Below, piece after piece: positions 1 to 9,068 of a stretch of DNA of 64,000 nt. The stretch's first letter is position 1; every line of letters starts with the position of its first letter. This stretch comes from Streptomyces aureus. GTDB taxonomy: Bacteria > Actinomycetota > Actinomycetes > Streptomycetales > Streptomycetaceae. A model generated the notes under the pieces. It did no database searches, was not told the DNA's origin, and saw only the letters and a list, made by a program, of their open reading frames with translations. A program made the translations under genes and the position numbers. The stretch is taken from positions 188,721 to 252,720 of the forward strand of contig NZ_KL647041.1 in assembly GCF_000725495.1 (NCBI RefSeq). The letters run 5' to 3'.

Positions 1-1025
1 ACGTGCTGGCTGAGGGCCGCGGACAGCGGCCAGCTCAACGTCCAGACGGAGAGCACGAATCCGGCGGCGACCGGGGCGAGGCCCAGGACCGCCTGTGCGT
101 AGGTGGGCAGGAAGACCGTCGGCGCGACCATGAGCAGCCCGAGGGCCCCGAGCGCCAGGTTCACCGCGGCGATGGTCCGGCGGCGCCACACCCAGCCCGG
201 GATGACCGGTTCGGCCGCCCGCCGCTCCACGGCTATGACGACCGCGACCAGGCACGCCCCCGTGGCGAACAGGGCGACCGAGGGGGCCGAGAGCCAGTCC
301 CAGGCCACACCGCCCTGCACCAGCGCGGTCAGCAGGACACCGCCGCAGGCGAAGATCGCGAGGGCGCCCGCCCAGTCGATCCGGGGCCGCCGGTCCGGTG
401 CGGCCCGCTCGGGCTCGCGCAGATGACGGGCGATCAGCCACAGCGCGAGGGCGCCCACCGGAAGGTTGACGAGGAAGATCCACCGCCAGTTCGCGTACGC
501 CGCGAGGACTCCGCCCAGAGCGGGACCCGCGACGGCCGAGGTCGCCCACACGGTGGACAGCTTGGCCTGGATCTTCGGGCGTTCCCTGAGCGGGTACAGA
601 TCGGCGGCCAGGGTCTGCACGGTGCCCTGGAGCGCGCCGCCGCCCAGGCCCTGGACGACGCGGAAGGCGATGAGCGCGGCCATGTTCCAGGCGGTGGCGC
701 AGAGCAGCGAGCCGAGGAGGAAGAGCGCGGCGCCCGCCACGAGGACCGGCTTGCGGCCGAAGGTGTCGGAGAGCTTGCCGTACACGGGGAGCGTGACCGT
801 GACGGCCAGCAGATAGCCCGAGAACAGCCAGGAGAAGACGGAGAACCCGCCCAGGTCGCCGACGATCTGCGGGACCGCGGTGGACACGACGGTGGAGTCG
901 AGCGCGGCGAGCGCCATCGCCAGCATCAGCGAGGCCACGACCGCGCGCCGCCGCCGGGTCTCGGCCCGGTCCGGGCGGACGGCGTGCTGCTGTACGACCG
1001 GAGTCCCGGTGTCCCCCTCGCCCAC
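1..1025 (-). CDS. MFS drug exporter, DHA2 (14-TMS) family; C-terminus cut by window edge
   Basis: Proton-driven export of small molecules across the membrane is the family role; the substrate is unknown. The visible 341 codons begin at a GTG (1023-1025 on the plus strand) preceded by a GGAAGG ribosome site. A basic N-tail of about 27 residues leads into the first membrane helix, which carries the LDSTVVSTAVPQI signature of DHA2 exporters (residues 42-54). Motif A follows as GKLSDTFGRK (83-92). Further hydrophobic helices run to the window edge, so roughly a third of a normal 14-helix protein is missing. It is divergent from the ABC pair at 1477. No adjacent TetR gene is visible on this side of the edge. 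Confidence 0.9.
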   Translation of the reverse strand, partial: MGEGDTGTPVVQQHAVRPDRAETRRRRAVVASLMLAMALAALDSTVVSTAVPQIVGDLGGFSVFSWLFSGYLLAVTVTLPVYGKLSDTFGRKPVLVAGAALFLLGSLLCATAWNMAALIAFRVVQGLGGGALQGTVQTLAADLYPLRERPKIQAKLSTVWATSAVAGPALGGVLAAYANWRWIFLVNLPVGALALWLIARHLREPERAAPDRRPRIDWAGALAIFACGGVLLTALVQGGVAWDWLSAPSVALFATGACLVAVVIAVERRAAEPVIPGWVWRRRTIAAVNLALGALGLLMVAPTVFLPTYAQAVLGLAPVAAGFVLSVWTLSWPLSAALSQH

Positions 1026-1476
1026 GGAATTCCTTCCCCCTGCACCTATCCGCCGGGACCAGCTTCCCACTTGAGCCTCACGTGGGGGGAGGGCGCAGGC
1101 TGAGCGGGCCTGGGGGTGGACTCGACCCCGAGTGCCGGTCCACCGGTGGGTGGAGAACCCCTAGGGGGATCTCCGCACCAGGGGTCGGGGAGGGTTCGTC
1201 CCGTCGGAGGAGGAGACGGGCCGAAGCCGTTCTTAACCTGGTCTTACGTCGTCGGGAGCGCGTTCGGGTCGTACGGACCGCACCCACGGGGGTGGGGTTT
1301 TCCCCAGCAGAAGACGGGGCCGTGCACCAGCGCGTCCCACCCCCTCGCGGCACAAGACTTGAGGACGTGGCCGGGACACCGCGCCGCAACGGCGTGGACC
1401 TCGTGGTCCGTCGCACCCGCTCGCAGACTTTCGCAGCCCGGCAGGTCCCCCTGCCGGCCGACTTAGGAGACATACC
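1026..1476. other. Divergent intergenic region between the exporter and the ABC operon
   Basis: No credible gene is seen in these 451 bases. The region holds the leaders of both flanking genes, a direct repeat of 11-base units at 1229-1250 (GTTCTTAACCT then GGTCTTACGTC), and a ribosome site AGGAGA at 1465-1470 that serves the GTG at 1477. The two flanking genes probably have promoters here, but no clear -35/-10 pair stands out. Confidence 0.5.
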
Positions 1477-2265
1477 GTGACATCGGCTGTAAGCATTCCC
1501 AGGCACGAGGGCACTGGAGGGCGTACGGCCGTCGCCGCGCGGGCGCGACAGGTCGTCAAGGCGTACGGGTCCGGGGAGACCCGCGTCGTCGCCCTCGACC
1601 AGGTCGACGTGGACATCGCGCGGGGCCGGTTCACCGCGATCATGGGCCCCTCCGGGTCCGGCAAGTCCACCCTGATGCACTGCCTCGCCGGGCTCGACAC
1701 CGTCACCTCCGGCCAGATCTTCCTCGACGAGACCGAGATCACCGGCCTCAAGGACAAGAAGCTGACGCAGCTGCGCCGGGACCGGATCGGCTTCATCTTC
1801 CAGGCTTTCAACCTGCTGCCGACGCTCAACGCCCTCGAGAACATCACGCTCCCGATGGACATCGCGGGCCGCAAGCCCGACCGGGCCTGGCTGAACCAGG
1901 TCGTGGAGACCGTCGGACTCAAGGACCGCCTCAAGCACCGCCCGACCCAGCTCTCCGGCGGCCAGCAGCAGCGTGTCGCCGTGGCCCGGGCGCTCGCGGC
2001 CCGACCCGAGATCATCTTCGGTGACGAGCCGACCGGAAACCTCGACTCCCGGGCCGGCGCCGAGGTGCTGGGCTTCCTGCGGCGCTCGGTGGACGAGCTC
2101 GGCCAGACCATCGTGATGGTCACCCACGACCCGGTCGCCGCCTCGTACGCGGACCGCGTGCTGTACCTCGCGGACGGCAGGATCGTCGACGAGATGCACC
2201 AGCCGACGGCCGATCAGGTCCTCGACCGCATGAAGGACTTCGACTCCCGCGGGCGGACGTCATGA
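1477..2265 (+). CDS. ABC transporter ATP-binding protein, MacB/LolD-like
   Basis: This is the nucleotide-binding subunit that powers the FtsX-type permease encoded next. The 262-residue protein has Walker A GPSGSGKST (57-65), signature LSGGQQQR (159-166), Walker B IIFGDEP (179-185) and the switch histidine in VMVTHDP (H217). The start is GTG at 1477, five to seven bases after AGGAGA. Its last codons overlap the permease start by 4 bases (ATGA), so the two are translationally coupled. The cargo is unknown: the family exports lipoproteins, peptides or drugs, or acts as a mechanotransducer. A close paralogue lies at 44581-45351, and the two share nearly all core motifs and the C-terminal RGRTS ending. 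Confidence 0.95.
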   Translation: MTSAVSIPRHEGTGGRTAVAARARQVVKAYGSGETRVVALDQVDVDIARGRFTAIMGPSGSGKSTLMHCLAGLDTVTSGQIFLDETEITGLKDKKLTQLRRDRIGFIFQAFNLLPTLNALENITLPMDIAGRKPDRAWLNQVVETVGLKDRLKHRPTQLSGGQQQRVAVARALAARPEIIFGDEPTGNLDSRAGAEVLGFLRRSVDELGQTIVMVTHDPVAASYADRVLYLADGRIVDEMHQPTADQVLDRMKDFDSRGRTS

Positions 2266-4841
2266 CCGTCCTCAAGACCTCGATGCGCAACTTCTTCGCG
2301 CACAAGGGACGCATGGCCCTGTCGGCCGTCGCCGTCCTGCTGTCGGTGGCCTTCGTCTGCGGGACGCTCGTGTTCAGCGACACGATGAACACGACGTTCG
2401 ACAAGCTGTTCGCGGCGACCTCCTCCGACGTGACCGTGAGCGCCAAGAGCGCCTCGGACACCGGCGAGACGACGTCCGGCAACGGCAAGCCCCCGGTCAT
2501 GCCCGCCTCCGTCCTCGCCCAGGTGCGGTCCACGCCCGGCGTGAAGTCGGCCGAGGGCGCCGTCTTCTCCAGCGCCGTCACCGTCGTCGACGCGGACAAG
2601 GACAGCCTGTCGCCCTCCAGCGGCGCGCCCACCATCGTCGGCAGCTGGAACGCCAACGAGGCCCGCACCATGAAGGTGACCTCCGGCGCGGCGCCCAAGG
2701 GCTCCGGCCAGGTGATGGTCGACGCGGACACCGCCGACAAGCACCACCTCAAGCTCGGCGACGAGATCGGCGTGATCAGCGCGGTCGGCACCCACACCGC
2801 GAAGATCTCCGGGATCGCCACCTTCACCGTCACCAACCCCGGCGCGGCCATCTTCTACCTGGACACGCCGACCGCCCAGAAGACGCTCGTCGGGCAGAGC
2901 GGCGTCTACACCAACGTCAACGTCACCGCCGCGGCCGGCGTCAGCGACGCCCGGCTCAAGCAGGACGTGAAGGCCGCCACCGGCGGCCACTACAAGGTGC
3001 AGACCGCCAAGGAGACCGCCGACGCCAACCGCAAGGACGTGGGCAGCTTCCTGGACGTCATGAAGTACGCGATGCTCGGCTTCGCCGGGATCGCCTTCCT
3101 GGTCGGCATCTTCCTGATCATCAACACCTTCTCGATGCTGGTCGCCCAGCGCACCCGCGAGATCGGTCTGATGCGGGCCATCGGCTCCAGCCGCAAGCAG
3201 GTCAACCGCTCGGTCCTGGTCGAGGCACTGCTCCTCGGCACGTTCGGCTCCGTCCTCGGCGTCGGCGCGGGCATCGGCATCGCCGTCGGCCTGATGAAGC
3301 TCATGAGCATGACCGGCATGAACCTGTCCACCGACGATCTGACGGTGGCCTGGACGACGCCGGTGGTCGGCATGGTGCTGGGCATCGTCGTCACGGTCCT
3401 GGCGGCCTACCTGCCCGCCCGCCGCGCCGGCAAGGTCTCCCCGATGGCCGCCCTGCGCGACGCCGGCGCTCCCGCCGACGCCAAGGCCGGAGTCGTACGG
3501 GCCGTGCTCGGCCTGGCCCTCACCGGAGCCGGAGGCCTCGGCCTCTACCTCGCCGCCGACGCGAGCAAGGCGAGCGAGGGCTCGCTGTGGCTCGGGCTCG
3601 GCGTGGTGCTCAGCCTGCTCGGGTTCGTGGTGATCGGCCCGCTGCTCGCGAGCGGTGTGGTGCGCGTCCTCGGCGCGGTCCTGCTGCGGATGTTCGGTCC
3701 GGTGGGACGCATGGCCGAGCGCAACGCCCTGCGCAACCCGCGCCGCACCGGCGCCACCGGCGCCGCCCTCATGATCGGCCTCGCGCTGGTCGCCTGCCTG
3801 TCGGTCGTCGGCTCCTCCATGGTCGCCTCCGCGACCGACGAGCTCGACAAGACCGTCGGCACCGACTTCATCATCCAGAACGACGGTGGCCAGCAGATCA
3901 CCCCGCAGGCCGTGCAGGCCGTGAAGAAGACCCCGGGGCTGGCCCGGGTCACCGAGTACCGGATCGCGGAGGCCGACTACACCACCCCCGACGGCAAGAC
4001 GCTCAAGAACACGGACATCACCGCGGCCGACCCGACGTACGCCACCGACCTGCGGACCAAGACCGTCGCCGGCGACCTGAAGGACGCCTACCGGCCCGAC
4101 TCGATGTCCGTGCACGACAAGTTCGCCAAGGACCACGGCATCCACCTCGGGTCCAAGATCAAGGTCGCCTTCAAGGGCGGTGCCACCGCGAACCTGACGG
4201 TCCGCGCCATCACCAGCAGCGACGCCGTCATCGACAAGGGCTCGAAGTACACCTCCATCGCCACGCTCGCCAAGTACGTGCCGGCCGACAAGATGCCGCT
4301 GGACGAGATGGTCTTCGCCTCGGCGAAGGACGGGCAGCAGGACAGCGCGTACAAGGCCCTGAAGTCCTCCCTGCACGACTACCCGCAGTACCAGGTCCGT
4401 GACCAGACCGACTACAAGAAGGCCATGAAGGACCAGATCGGGCAGCTCCTGAACCTGATCTACGGCCTGCTGGCCCTCGCGATCATCGTCGCGGTGCTCG
4501 GTGTGGTGAACACCCTGGCCCTGTCGGTGGTCGAGCGCACCCGGGAGATCGGCCTCATGCGGGCCATCGGCCTCTCGCGCCGCCAGCTGCGCCGCATGAT
4601 CCGGATGGAGTCGGTGGTCATCGCCCTCTTCGGCGCGCTGCTCGGCCTCGGCCTGGGCATGGGCTGGGGCGCCACCGCCCAGCAGCTCCTCGCCCTGGAG
4701 GGACTGAACGTCCTGGAGATCCCCTGGCCGACCATCATCGCGGTCTTCGTCGGCTCGGCCTTCGTGGGCCTGTTCGCCGCCCTGATCCCGGCGTTCCGGG
4801 CGGGCCGGATGAACGTGCTGAACGCGATCGCCACCGACTAG
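2262..4841 (+). CDS. ABC transporter permease, FtsX/MacB-type with two FtsX domains
   Basis: Membrane partner of the preceding ATPase. The 859 residues show an N-terminal membrane helix (about 18-38) and a large extracytoplasmic region resembling a MacB periplasmic core. A first FtsX domain with three helices spans about 270-400, including the VAQRTREIGLMRAIG motif. A second extracytoplasmic segment is followed by another FtsX domain near the C-terminus with VERTREIGLMRAIG. The duplicated FtsX architecture matches large actinobacterial permeases that work as a single subunit. Export or lipoprotein handling is inferred, not shown. A strong terminator follows at 4914-4946. The paralogous permease is at 41769-44297. 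Confidence 0.93.
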   Translation: MTVLKTSMRNFFAHKGRMALSAVAVLLSVAFVCGTLVFSDTMNTTFDKLFAATSSDVTVSAKSASDTGETTSGNGKPPVMPASVLAQVRSTPGVKSAEGAVFSSAVTVVDADKDSLSPSSGAPTIVGSWNANEARTMKVTSGAAPKGSGQVMVDADTADKHHLKLGDEIGVISAVGTHTAKISGIATFTVTNPGAAIFYLDTPTAQKTLVGQSGVYTNVNVTAAAGVSDARLKQDVKAATGGHYKVQTAKETADANRKDVGSFLDVMKYAMLGFAGIAFLVGIFLIINTFSMLVAQRTREIGLMRAIGSSRKQVNRSVLVEALLLGTFGSVLGVGAGIGIAVGLMKLMSMTGMNLSTDDLTVAWTTPVVGMVLGIVVTVLAAYLPARRAGKVSPMAALRDAGAPADAKAGVVRAVLGLALTGAGGLGLYLAADASKASEGSLWLGLGVVLSLLGFVVIGPLLASGVVRVLGAVLLRMFGPVGRMAERNALRNPRRTGATGAALMIGLALVACLSVVGSSMVASATDELDKTVGTDFIIQNDGGQQITPQAVQAVKKTPGLARVTEYRIAEADYTTPDGKTLKNTDITAADPTYATDLRTKTVAGDLKDAYRPDSMSVHDKFAKDHGIHLGSKIKVAFKGGATANLTVRAITSSDAVIDKGSKYTSIATLAKYVPADKMPLDEMVFASAKDGQQDSAYKALKSSLHDYPQYQVRDQTDYKKAMKDQIGQLLNLIYGLLALAIIVAVLGVVNTLALSVVERTREIGLMRAIGLSRRQLRRMIRMESVVIALFGALLGLGLGMGWGATAQQLLALEGLNVLEIPWPTIIAVFVGSAFVGLFAALIPAFRAGRMNVLNAIATD

Positions 4842-4913
4842 ACCAGCCGCCGCCCGCCGCACCCGGCGGACGGTCGGACCGAGCCACCGCGTACGGGGGT
4901 TGCGGGGGACGGG

Positions 4914-4946
4914 CCCGGCCCCGAGGAGTCATTCCTCGGGGCCGGG
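4914..4946 (+). terminator. Rho-independent-type terminator after the ABC operon
   Basis: Perfect 14-bp stem, CCCGGCCCCGAGGA (4914-4927) with its complement at 4933-4946 around a 5-base loop, then TCTTT. It sits 72 bases after the permease stop codon. Confidence 0.85.
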
Positions 4947-5296
4947 TCTTTGGCGTGGGAGGGGGCCGGTTTGTGCGGGGAGTGGGTGGGGGCGGGTCCT
5001 GGCAGTGGTGCGGGAGGGGAGGGGAGTGGGGGTGGCGGGTGCGGGCCGCGGTGCGTTCGGGCCCGGGGAGTGGGCGGGTCCGTCGTCGTCCTCGATCCGT
5101 GGCGCGGGCGGGGCCGGCCCGGTCCCGGGCCTTCGGCGCGTGGGGGCTGGTGGCGGGCCGGGCGCTCGGGCCCCGGGGGCCCGGCCCCCGGTTATGGTCA
5201 CGCGCGGACAGGCGCGGAGTCGTAGGCTGGATGCCCCCGGCCCGTCCCACGTGTCGGGCGTCTCGCGTTGCCCACTCCCCGGGATGGAAGCCCTTC
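4947..5296. promoter_or_regulatory. Upstream region of mfd with a TAGGCT -10-like element
   Basis: About 350 very G-rich bases with no supported gene. TAGGCT at 5223-5228 is a typical Streptomyces housekeeping -10 sequence. No convincing -35 hexamer is seen at 17-18 bases upstream. A leader of about 65 bases to the mfd start would result. An open frame runs back through the region in the mfd frame but has no homology-like features. Confidence 0.4.
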
Positions 5297-8200
5297 ATGA
5301 GCCTGCACGGTCTGCTCGACGCCGTCGTCAAGGACGCCGCCCTCACGGAGGCGGTGAAGGCCGCCGCCGACGGCAACCGGAGGCATGTCGACCTGGTCGG
5401 CCCCCCGGCCGCCCGCCCCTTCGCCGTCGCCGCGCTCGCCCGTCAGACCGGCCGCACGGTGCTCGCGGTGACCGCCACCGGCCGTGAGGCCGAGGACCTG
5501 GCCGCCGCCCTGCGTTCCCTGCTCCCGCCGGACGGCGTCGCCGAGTACCCCTCGTGGGAGACGCTGCCCCACGAGCGGCTCTCGCCCCGCTCCGACACCG
5601 TCGGCCGCCGCCTCGCGGTCCTGCGGCGTCTGGCCCACCCTCGCCCCGACGACCCCGAGACCGGCCCCGTGTCCGTCGTCGTCGCCCCCATCCGCTCGGT
5701 CCTGCAGCCGCAGGTCAAGGGCCTGGGCGACCTGGAGCCCGTCGTCCTGCGCACCGGCGTGAGCGCCGATCTCGGGGAGACCGTCGAGGCGCTCGCGGCA
5801 GCCGCGTACTCCCGCGTCGAACTCGTCGAGAAGCGCGGCGAGTTCGCCGTCCGCGGCGGCATCCTGGACGTCTTCCCGCCCACCGAGGAGCACCCGCTGC
5901 GGGTGGAGTTCTGGGGCGACGACGTCGAGGAGATCCGCTACTTCAAGATCGCCGACCAGCGCTCGCTGGAGGTCGCCGAGCACGGCCTGTGGGCCCCGCC
6001 CTGCCGCGAACTGCTGCTCACCGAGGACGTACGGGCCCGGGCCGAGGCCCTCGCCGAGGCCCATCCGGAGCTGGCCGAACTCCTCGGCAAGATCGCCGAG
6101 GGCATCGCCGTCGAGGGCATGGAGTCCCTCGCCCCGGTCCTCGTCGACGACATGGAGCTCCTTCTGGACGTCCTGCCCGAGGGCGCGATGACGGTCGTGT
6201 GCGACCCCGAGCGGGTACGGACCCGGGCCGCCGACCTCGTCGCCACCTCGCAGGAGTTCCTCCAGGCGTCCTGGGCGGCGACCGCCGGGGGCGGCGAGGC
6301 ACCCATCGACGTCGGCGCGGCCTCCCTGTGGTCCATCGCGGACGTACGGGACCGGGCGCGCGAGCTGGACATGATGTGGTGGTCGGTGTCGCCGTTCGCC
6401 GCCGACGGGGAACTCACCGACTCCTTCGCCGGAGGGGTGGGGGACACCCTCAAGCTGGGCATGCACGCCCCCGAGACCTACCGCGGCGACACCGCCCGCG
6501 CCCTCGCCGACACCAAGGGCTGGCTGGCCGACGGCTGGCACACCGTCTTCGTCACCGAGGCGCACGGTCCCGCCGCCCGCACCGTCGAGGTGCTCGGCGG
6601 CGAGGGCATCGCCGCCCGCCTGGACACCGACCTCACCGAGATCGGCCCCTCCGTCGTCCACGTGGCCTGCGGCTCCATCGACTACGGCTTCGTCGACCCG
6701 GCACTCCGGCTGGCCGTCCTGACCGAGACCGACCTCTCCGGCCAGAAGGCGGCCGGCAAGGACGGCGCCCGGATGCCGGCCCGCCGTCGCAAGACGATCG
6801 ACCCGCTGACCCTGGAGACCGGCGACTACATCGTGCACGAGCAGCACGGTGTCGGCCGCTACATCGAGATGGTGCAGCGCACCGTCCAGTCCGCGACCCG
6901 CGAGTACCTCGTCGTCGAGTACGCCCCCGCCAAGCGAGGCCAGCCCGGGGACCGCCTCTACATCCCCACCGACCAGCTGGAGCAGATCACCAAGTACGTC
7001 GGCGGCGAGGCGCCCACGCTGCACCGCCTCGGCGGAGCCGACTGGACCAAGACCAAGGCGCGCGCCAAGAAGGCGGTCAAGGAGATCGCCGCTGACCTCA
7101 TCAAGCTGTACTCGGCGCGCATGGCGGCCCCCGGCCACGCCTTCGGGGCGGACACGCCCTGGCAGCGCGAGCTGGAGGACGCGTTCCCCTACGCGGAGAC
7201 CCCCGACCAGCTGACGACGATCGCCGAGGTCAAGGAGGACATGGAGAAGACGGTTCCGATGGACCGTCTGATCTGCGGCGACGTCGGCTACGGCAAGACG
7301 GAGATCGCGGTCCGGGCCGCGTTCAAGGCGGTCCAGGACGGCAAGCAGGTCGCGGTCCTGGTCCCGACGACCCTGCTCGTGCAGCAGCACTTCGGCACGT
7401 TCTCCGAGCGCTACTCGCAGTTCCCGGTGAACGTCCGTGCCCTGTCCCGCTTCCAGACGGAGACCGAGGCCAAGGCGGTCCTGGAGGGGCTGCGCGACGG
7501 AGCGGTCGACCTCGTCATCGGCACCCACCGGCTGTTCTCCTCGGAGACGAAGTTCAAGGACCTCGGCCTGGTCATCGTCGACGAGGAGCAGCGCTTCGGC
7601 GTCGAGCACAAGGAGCAGCTGAAGAAGCTCCGCGCCAACGTCGACGTCCTGACGATGTCCGCCACCCCCATCCCCCGTACGCTCGAAATGGCGGTGACGG
7701 GCATCCGTGAGATGTCCACGATCACCACCCCGCCGGAGGAGCGGCACCCCGTGCTGACCTTCGTCGGCCCGTACGAGGAGAAGCAGATCGGTGCGGCCAT
7801 CCGCCGCGAACTGCTGCGCGAGGGCCAGGTCTTCTACATCCACAACCGGGTCGAGTCCATCGACCGGGCGGCCGCCCGCCTCCGCGAGATCGTCCCGGAG
7901 GCGCGGATCGCCACGGCCCACGGCCAGATGTCGGAGCAGGCGCTGGAGCAGGTGGTCGTCGACTTCTGGGAGAAGAAGTTCGACGTGCTGGTCTCCACGA
8001 CGATCGTCGAGTCGGGCATCGACATCTCGAACGCCAACACGCTGATCGTGGAGCGCGGCGACAACTTCGGCCTGTCGCAGCTGCACCAGCTGCGCGGCCG
8101 GGTCGGCCGCGGCCGGGAACGCGGCTACGCCTACTTCCTGTACCCGCCGGAGAAGCCCCTCACGGAGACGGCCCACGAACGCCTCGCGACGATCGCCCAG

Positions 8201-8848
8201 CACACCGAGATGGGCGCGGGCATGTACGTGGCGATGAAGGACCTGGAGATCCGCGGTGCGGGCAACCTGCTCGGCGGCGAGCAGTCGGGCCACATCGCGG
8301 GCGTCGGCTTCGACCTGTACGTGCGCATGGTGGGCGAGGCGGTCGCGGACTACCGCGCCTCCCTGGAGGGCGGTGTGGAGGAGGAGCCGCCGCTGGAGGT
8401 CAAGATCGAGCTTCCGGTCGACGCGCACGTCCCGCACGAGTACGCGCCGGGCGAGCGGCTGCGCCTCCAGGCGTACCGGTCCATCGCCTCCGCGAACACG
8501 GAGGAGGACGTCAAGGCGGTCCGCGAGGAACTCGTCGACCGCTACGGCAAGCTTCCGGAGCCGGTCGAGAACCTGCTCCTGGTGGCGGGGCTGCGGATGC
8601 TGGCGCGTGCCTGCGGGGTCGGTGAGATCGTCCTCCAGGGCAACAACGTCCGCTTCGCGCCGGTGGAGTTGAGGGAGTCCCAGGAGCTGCGCCTCAAGCG
8701 CCTGTACCCGGGCACCGTCATCAAGCCGACGGCCCACCAGATTCTGGTCCCGCGCCCGAAGACCGCGAAGGTCGGCGGAAGGCCGCTGGTGGGACGCGAA
8801 CTGCTGGGCTGGACGGGGGAGTTCCTGGCTTCGGTGCTGGGGTCCTAG
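5297..8848 (+). CDS. mfd: Transcription-repair coupling factor Mfd
   Basis: Removes RNA polymerase stalled at DNA lesions and recruits UvrA. The start chosen is ATG 5297, behind GGAAG, giving 1183 residues, the usual actinobacterial length; the open frame upstream of this codon is non-conserved G-rich sequence. Order of domains: a degenerate UvrB-like N-terminal module, the CarD-like RNA-polymerase-interaction domain with GDYIVHEQHGVGRY (about residue 509), and an SF2 motor with Walker A GDVGYGKTE (about 661), DEEQRFG (about 761) and SATPIPRTLEM. A TRG translocation region and a C-terminal domain close the protein. It stands alone between two terminators. Confidence 0.97.
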   Translation: MSLHGLLDAVVKDAALTEAVKAAADGNRRHVDLVGPPAARPFAVAALARQTGRTVLAVTATGREAEDLAAALRSLLPPDGVAEYPSWETLPHERLSPRSDTVGRRLAVLRRLAHPRPDDPETGPVSVVVAPIRSVLQPQVKGLGDLEPVVLRTGVSADLGETVEALAAAAYSRVELVEKRGEFAVRGGILDVFPPTEEHPLRVEFWGDDVEEIRYFKIADQRSLEVAEHGLWAPPCRELLLTEDVRARAEALAEAHPELAELLGKIAEGIAVEGMESLAPVLVDDMELLLDVLPEGAMTVVCDPERVRTRAADLVATSQEFLQASWAATAGGGEAPIDVGAASLWSIADVRDRARELDMMWWSVSPFAADGELTDSFAGGVGDTLKLGMHAPETYRGDTARALADTKGWLADGWHTVFVTEAHGPAARTVEVLGGEGIAARLDTDLTEIGPSVVHVACGSIDYGFVDPALRLAVLTETDLSGQKAAGKDGARMPARRRKTIDPLTLETGDYIVHEQHGVGRYIEMVQRTVQSATREYLVVEYAPAKRGQPGDRLYIPTDQLEQITKYVGGEAPTLHRLGGADWTKTKARAKKAVKEIAADLIKLYSARMAAPGHAFGADTPWQRELEDAFPYAETPDQLTTIAEVKEDMEKTVPMDRLICGDVGYGKTEIAVRAAFKAVQDGKQVAVLVPTTLLVQQHFGTFSERYSQFPVNVRALSRFQTETEAKAVLEGLRDGAVDLVIGTHRLFSSETKFKDLGLVIVDEEQRFGVEHKEQLKKLRANVDVLTMSATPIPRTLEMAVTGIREMSTITTPPEERHPVLTFVGPYEEKQIGAAIRRELLREGQVFYIHNRVESIDRAAARLREIVPEARIATAHGQMSEQALEQVVVDFWEKKFDVLVSTTIVESGIDISNANTLIVERGDNFGLSQLHQLRGRVGRGRERGYAYFLYPPEKPLTETAHERLATIAQHTEMGAGMYVAMKDLEIRGAGNLLGGEQSGHIAGVGFDLYVRMVGEAVADYRASLEGGVEEEPPLEVKIELPVDAHVPHEYAPGERLRLQAYRSIASANTEEDVKAVREELVDRYGKLPEPVENLLLVAGLRMLARACGVGEIVLQGNNVRFAPVELRESQELRLKRLYPGTVIKPTAHQILVPRPKTAKVGGRPLVGRELLGWTGEFLASVLGS

Positions 8849-8885
8849 CGCGGGGCGCCTTGGCGCTGGGAGCCGGGGTGCGGGC

Positions 8886-8953
8886 GCCGCAGCGCAGGGT
8901 GCGGGCGCCGGATGTCGGACCTCGGACGTCGGACGCCGCAGCGCAGGGTGCGG
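8886..8953. repeat. 19-bp direct repeat, two copies
   Basis: The 19-base sequence GCCGCAGCGCAGGGTGCGG occurs at 8886-8904 and again at 8935-8953, just after mfd. No function is evident; it lies in the convergent space before the terminator at 9006. Confidence 0.7.
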
Positions 8954-9005
8954 ACGCGGGGCGCTGCGCCTCGCCTGGTGCGCGGCGCCTGGTGCGTGGT
9001 GTGGT

Positions 9006-9046
9006 GGGGAGCCGGGCCGCCGGATGGTGCGGCGGCCCGGCTCCCC
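9006..9046. terminator. Bidirectional terminator between mfd and the TetR gene
   Basis: 16-bp perfect stem (9006-9021 with 9031-9046) around a 9-base loop, between two convergent genes. There is no T-tract on either side, as is common in Streptomyces. Confidence 0.75.
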
Positions 9047-9068
9047 TCGCGCGTTCGGGAGGGGCCGG

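Noticed and set aside
3..1103. Plus-strand open frame over the MFS gene
   Set aside because: Arg/Gly/His-rich translation; the minus strand encodes a clear membrane transporter.
2214..4862. Very long minus-strand open frame antisense to the ABC permease
   Set aside because: High GC leaves antisense frames open. The translation is His/Asp/Arg/Gly-rich with no motif, while the plus-strand frame has clear FtsX domains.
4955..5296. N-terminal extension of Mfd back to an ATG at 4955
   Set aside because: The extra 114 residues are Gly/Arg/Trp-rich and unlike any Mfd; the ATG at 5297 gives the normal length and has a ribosome site.
5198..8737. Very long minus-strand open frame antisense to mfd
   Set aside because: Same GC effect; the mfd strand carries all expected motifs.
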